The notes beneath the pieces were generated by a model. The model worked only from the letters and a program-made list of their open reading frames with translations. It searched no databases and was not told the origin of the DNA. Shown piece by piece: positions 7,059 to 9,301 of a DNA stretch of 9,301 nucleotides. Each line of letters opens with the position of its first letter. Position 1 is the stretch's first letter. The position numbers and the translations under genes were made by a program. Location: the NCBI GenBank assembly GCA_031261945.1, contig JAISIQ010000012.1, forward strand, positions 1 to 9,301, in the 5' to 3' direction. The DNA comes from Methanobrevibacter sp. GTDB taxonomy: Archaea > Methanobacteriota > Methanobacteria > Methanobacteriales > Methanobacteriaceae.

Positions 7059-7277
7059 GGAGTGTTATTTTTTTCTTTTTTATTTTTTTAATTTATTATT
7101 TTTTTATTATTAGTAAAAATTTCTATCTGATTTGGTTTTAGTTTTGATAGAACTTTTTGATCAAACTTTTGTTCACGAAGTGAACTTAGGGAACGAAGTT
7201 CCCGTTTTTAAAAGTTTGTTTTTATTATTAGTACTATTTCTTATTTTCCTTTGTTTATTCTTGATATTATTAAATTA
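7059..7277. other. Convergent spacer between ferritin remnant and ACT gene
   Basis: About 220 bp where plus- and minus-strand genes end facing each other. It has long T tracts (7064-7115) just past the ferritin stop, compatible with archaeal U-rich termination on the plus strand, then the structured element at 7162-7218, then more T-rich sequence up to the stop codon of the ACT protein. No gene is visible. Confidence 0.5.
7162..7218. other. Three-stem structured element with two GAA-loop hairpins
   Basis: Perfect outer arms CAAACTTTT (7162-7170) and AAAAGTTTG (7210-7218) enclose two perfect hairpins: GTTCAC-GAA-GTGAAC (7171-7185) and GGGAAC-GAA-GTTCCC (7189-7203). The hairpins are separated by TTA, and GTTTTT precedes the closing arm. 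Both loops are GAA and both stems share the GTTC/GAAC core, so one hairpin may derive from the other. T-rich DNA follows. Placed between convergent genes, it could be a bidirectional transcript-end structure, a small RNA, or a dispersed palindromic repeat. It is too small and lacks the conserved bases for a tRNA. Confidence 0.75.
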
Positions 7278-7709
7278 TTATAAATTATATACTTCTTTTG
7301 GTGGAACAATAGTTAAATTATTATCTTTTAATGTTCTTATTAATAAATCGAGATCTTCTGCTTGAAGTAATAAAATAGCTTTTTCTGTTTTTTCATGAGT
7401 AAATGCATAAATATATTCTAAATTAATATTATTATCATTTAAAACTTTAAGAACTCCTGAAAGTCCTCCAGGAGTATCTTCTAATTCTACTCCCACTACA
7501 TCAATCACTTTAACAATAAAATCTTTTTCTTCAAGTAATTTTTTAGCTATTTCTGGGTCTTGAACTATTATTCTGAGAATTCCAAAATCAGATGTATCTG
7601 CTATTGATAAAGCTCGTATATTAATGTTTCCAATAGCTAATGTATCTAATGCTTTCCATAATCTTCCTTTTTTATTTTCTAAAAATATTGATAATTGTTT
7701 TATTTTCAT
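7278..7709 (-). CDS. Tandem ACT-domain protein, probable amino acid sensor
   Basis: A 143-residue cytoplasmic protein made of two ACT domains and nothing else. Domain 1 covers roughly 1-70, with the ligand-loop region LENKKGRLWKALDTLA at 10-25. Domain 2 covers 71-143, with DTPGGLSGVLKVLNDNNIN at 78-96. ACT pairs usually bind amino acids at domain interfaces. It begins only 13 bp after paaK stops, with AAGGGAT (7714-7720, read in reverse) as its ribosome-binding site, so the two form an operon. This paaK-ACT pairing is common in methanogens and other anaerobes, often near indolepyruvate oxidoreductase genes. A role in feedback control of aryl-acid activation by aromatic amino acids is inferred from the pairing. 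Confidence 0.9.
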   Translation of the reverse strand: MKIKQLSIFLENKKGRLWKALDTLAIGNINIRALSIADTSDFGILRIIVQDPEIAKKLLEEKDFIVKVIDVVGVELEDTPGGLSGVLKVLNDNNINLEYIYAFTHEKTEKAILLLQAEDLDLLIRTLKDNNLTIVPPKEVYNL

Positions 7710-7722
7710 TTTAATCCCTTTC

Positions 7723-9024
7723 TTAATGAAGATTTCTTTTATCTATAACTCTAACAGCTTTTCCTTCACTCCGAGGAATACTTTTTGGTTCTACTAGTGC
7801 TACTTTAACTCTTATTCCTATCTCATTTTCAATATAATCTTCTATCTTCTTTTTTATATTGATCATTTCTTTAACTTCATCAGAAAACAGTTCTTCTGAT
7901 GCTTCTACTTTAACTTCTATTTCATCCATTAAATGAGGTCTTGTTACAATTATTTGATAATGAGGTTCAACATCATTAATTTTAAGTAGTGCTTTTTCTA
8001 TTTGTGATGGGAAAATAGCTACTCCTTTGACTTTAATCATATCATCAGATCTGCCAGTTATTCTTTCAATTCGTGCTAATGTTCTATTACATTTACAAAT
8101 GTCTTTATTAATTGAAGTTATGTCTTTTGTTCTAAATCTAATTAGTGGCATTCCTTCTCTTTCAAGATTTGTTAAAACTAATTCTCCTTTTGTGTTTTCA
8201 GGAAGTGTATTTCCAGTTTTAGGATCAATAATTTCAGGATAAAAATAATCTTCACTAATATGTAATCCATTTTGAGAATTACATTCTACAGCTACACCAG
8301 GACCCATAAGTTCTGTTAATCCATAAATATTATATGCAGGAGCTCCAAATTTATCTTCAATTTTTTCTCTCATTTCTGAGGTCCACATTTCAGCTCCAAA
8401 ACCAATAGCTTTAAGATTAATATCTTCTTTTGAGATTCCTTCTTCTTTTGCAAGTTCTGCTAAATACATTCCATAAGATGGTGTAAAAATCATTACTGTA
8501 GTTCCAAAATCTTTCATTATTTCAATTTGTCTTCTACTTTGTCCTGTAGATATTGGAATCACAATAGCTCCAATTTTATGAGCTCCATAATGGACTCCAA
8601 ATCCTCCAGTAAATAATCCATATCCATGAGTATTTTGTATAATGTCTTCATCATTGATTCCCATCATAGTAAGACCACGAGCTACAATTTCTCCCCATGA
8701 ATCAATATCTTTTTGAGTATATCCTGAAACAACAGGTTTTCCAGTTGTTCCAGAAGAGCTATGGACTTCAATAATTTCTTTTGATGGAACAGCAAACATT
8801 CCAAAAGGATAGCTTTCCCTTAAATCATCTTTTGTAGTAAATGGAAGTTTTTCTATATCTTTTAATGTTTGTATATCTTCTGGATGGATTCCTAATTCTT
8901 TATATTTCTTATTATAATATGGTATGTTATCATAAGCTCTTTTAACAACTTTCTGGAGTTTTTTTAGTTGTAATTCTTCTATGTCTTCTCTTGACATACA
9001 TTCAGCTTCTTTATTCCAAATCAT
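7723..9024 (-). CDS. paaK: Phenylacetate-CoA ligase (adenylate-forming)
   Basis: Activates phenylacetate or a related aryl acid to its CoA thioester with ATP via an acyl-adenylate. Counting from the upstream ATG at 9030 (435 residues), motifs are: phosphate loop SSSGTTGKP (91-99), FGAEMWT (211-217), [11 protein letters not shown] (235-245), RFRTKD in the hinge region, [13 protein letters not shown], and the C-terminal catalytic lysine K424 in SEGKAVRV. The start chosen here is the second ATG (9024, 433 residues), because AAGGT lies directly against the first ATG but six bases before the second, and family members begin at about MIWNKE. In methanogens the product can feed indolepyruvate-type ferredoxin oxidoreductases that carboxylate aryl-CoA to aromatic amino acid precursors; those genes are not in the window. 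It leads an operon with the ACT gene. Confidence 0.93.
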   Translation of the reverse strand: MIWNKEAECMSREDIEELQLKKLQKVVKRAYDNIPYYNKKYKELGIHPEDIQTLKDIEKLPFTTKDDLRESYPFGMFAVPSKEIIEVHSSSGTTGKPVVSGYTQKDIDSWGEIVARGLTMMGINDEDIIQNTHGYGLFTGGFGVHYGAHKIGAIVIPISTGQSRRQIEIMKDFGTTVMIFTPSYGMYLAELAKEEGISKEDINLKAIGFGAEMWTSEMREKIEDKFGAPAYNIYGLTELMGPGVAVECNSQNGLHISEDYFYPEIIDPKTGNTLPENTKGELVLTNLEREGMPLIRFRTKDITSINKDICKCNRTLARIERITGRSDDMIKVKGVAIFPSQIEKALLKINDVEPHYQIIVTRPHLMDEIEVKVEASEELFSDEVKEMINIKKKIEDYIENEIGIRVKVALVEPKSIPRSEGKAVRVIDKRNLH

Positions 9025-9057
9025 TTCCATACCTTCATTTTAATATTTATTAAATCA

Positions 9058-9085
9058 TTACTAAAGTTTACCCTTACTAAAGTTT
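9058..9085. repeat. Paired 12-bp direct repeat upstream of paaK
   Basis: TTACTAAAGTTT is exact at 9058-9069 and 9074-9085, 16 bp start to start, filling half of the 57-bp gap between the sugar isomerase-like gene and paaK. The near side is about 33 bp before the chosen paaK start. Spacing of about one and a half helical turns and perfect identity make an operator possible; a chance slippage product cannot be excluded. Confidence 0.6.
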
Positions 9086-9087
9086 TT

Positions 9088-9301
9088 CTAAATTATTTTA
9101 TTATCTTTTAGATAATTTAAACTTTTTTTAACAGAATCTATATCATTTAATTCTAAAACATATATTCCTTCATAATTATTTTTTTCATATTCATTAAAAA
9201 GCATTTTAAAGTCAATAGAACCTTCACCAAGAGGATAATGGTGGTCAAAATCACCATTATTATCAGAAAGATGTATATGTTTTGTTGATTTAAAATAGCT
9301 A
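9088..9301 (-). CDS. Sugar phosphate isomerase/epimerase-like TIM-barrel protein, C-terminal part
   Basis: The last 70 codons of a gene that enters from beyond the right edge, ending at TAG 9088-9090. Residues read SYFKSTKHIHLSDNNGDFDH, then HYPLGEGSIDFKMLF and YEGIYVLELND. The H-x-H-L-x-D-N pattern, H-x-P-L-G-E-G-x-I-D-F and a late Glu-bearing strand (YVLEL) are typical of the xylose isomerase-like / AP endonuclease family 2 barrel, whose His, Asp and Glu bind metal. The substrate cannot be told, since the N-terminal half is missing. It is on the same strand as paaK, 63 bp before the chosen paaK start, and could be in one transcript with it. Confidence 0.8.
   Translation of the reverse strand, partial: SYFKSTKHIHLSDNNGDFDHHYPLGEGSIDFKMLFNEYEKNNYEGIYVLELNDIDSVKKSLNYLKDNKII

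Noticed and set aside
7162..7218. tRNA-like cloverleaf
   Set aside because: Only two internal arms, three-base loops, no T-loop or anticodon arm and no CCA-type end; too short for a tRNA.
7132..7365. Plus-strand frame running through the structured element into the ACT gene
   Set aside because: It overlaps the minus-strand ACT gene, has no ribosome-binding site, and its middle is dictated by the hairpins.

Overview
This is a very AT-rich archaeal window that looks like Methanobrevibacter or a close relative in the Methanobacteriales. The lineage call rests on a gene for methyl-coenzyme M reductase activation component A2 (AtwA), which is known only from methanogens and their methane-oxidising relatives. 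It is supported by an archaeal-type NMN adenylyltransferase, a consistent GGTGAT-like Shine-Dalgarno 3-4 bases before starts, strong use of A/T-ending codons, and long low-complexity intergenic tracts. Genus is an inference, because no rRNA or marker tree is possible here.

Layout. The left edge holds the first 19 codons of an HD-domain phosphohydrolase (minus strand), then about 450 bp of AT-rich repeats. A minus-strand block follows: nadM (NAD synthesis), moaE (molybdopterin synthase large subunit, divergent) and trmO (tRNA A37 modification), with long gaps between nadM and moaE. A 570-bp divergent region carries a 90-bp T-rich tandem repeat and a cluster of ATGTATTTAT repeats, and leads into atwA on the plus strand. 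A trinucleotide-repeat gap and a UspA-family gene come next.

The centre right is a small redox and iron cluster on the plus strand: three short rubredoxin genes and a broken ferritin gene. Rubredoxins 2 and 3 share promoter, coding region and 3' tail, so they are a local duplication. The ferritin has a one-base frameshift near its start and lacks about 60 internal residues. Together with UspA this suggests a stress or oxygen-defence island partly in decay.

A 57-bp element able to form an outer stem and two GAA-loop hairpins sits where the plus-strand cluster meets the minus-strand genes. The right end is a minus-strand block: a partial TIM-barrel sugar isomerase-like gene, a phenylacetate-CoA ligase (paaK) and a double-ACT protein 13 bp after it, probably an aryl-acid activation operon with its sensor. 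A dispersed palindrome, AATAGCTATT, recurs through genes and spacers far more often than base composition predicts. I see no CRISPR array, tRNA, rRNA or complete insertion sequence.
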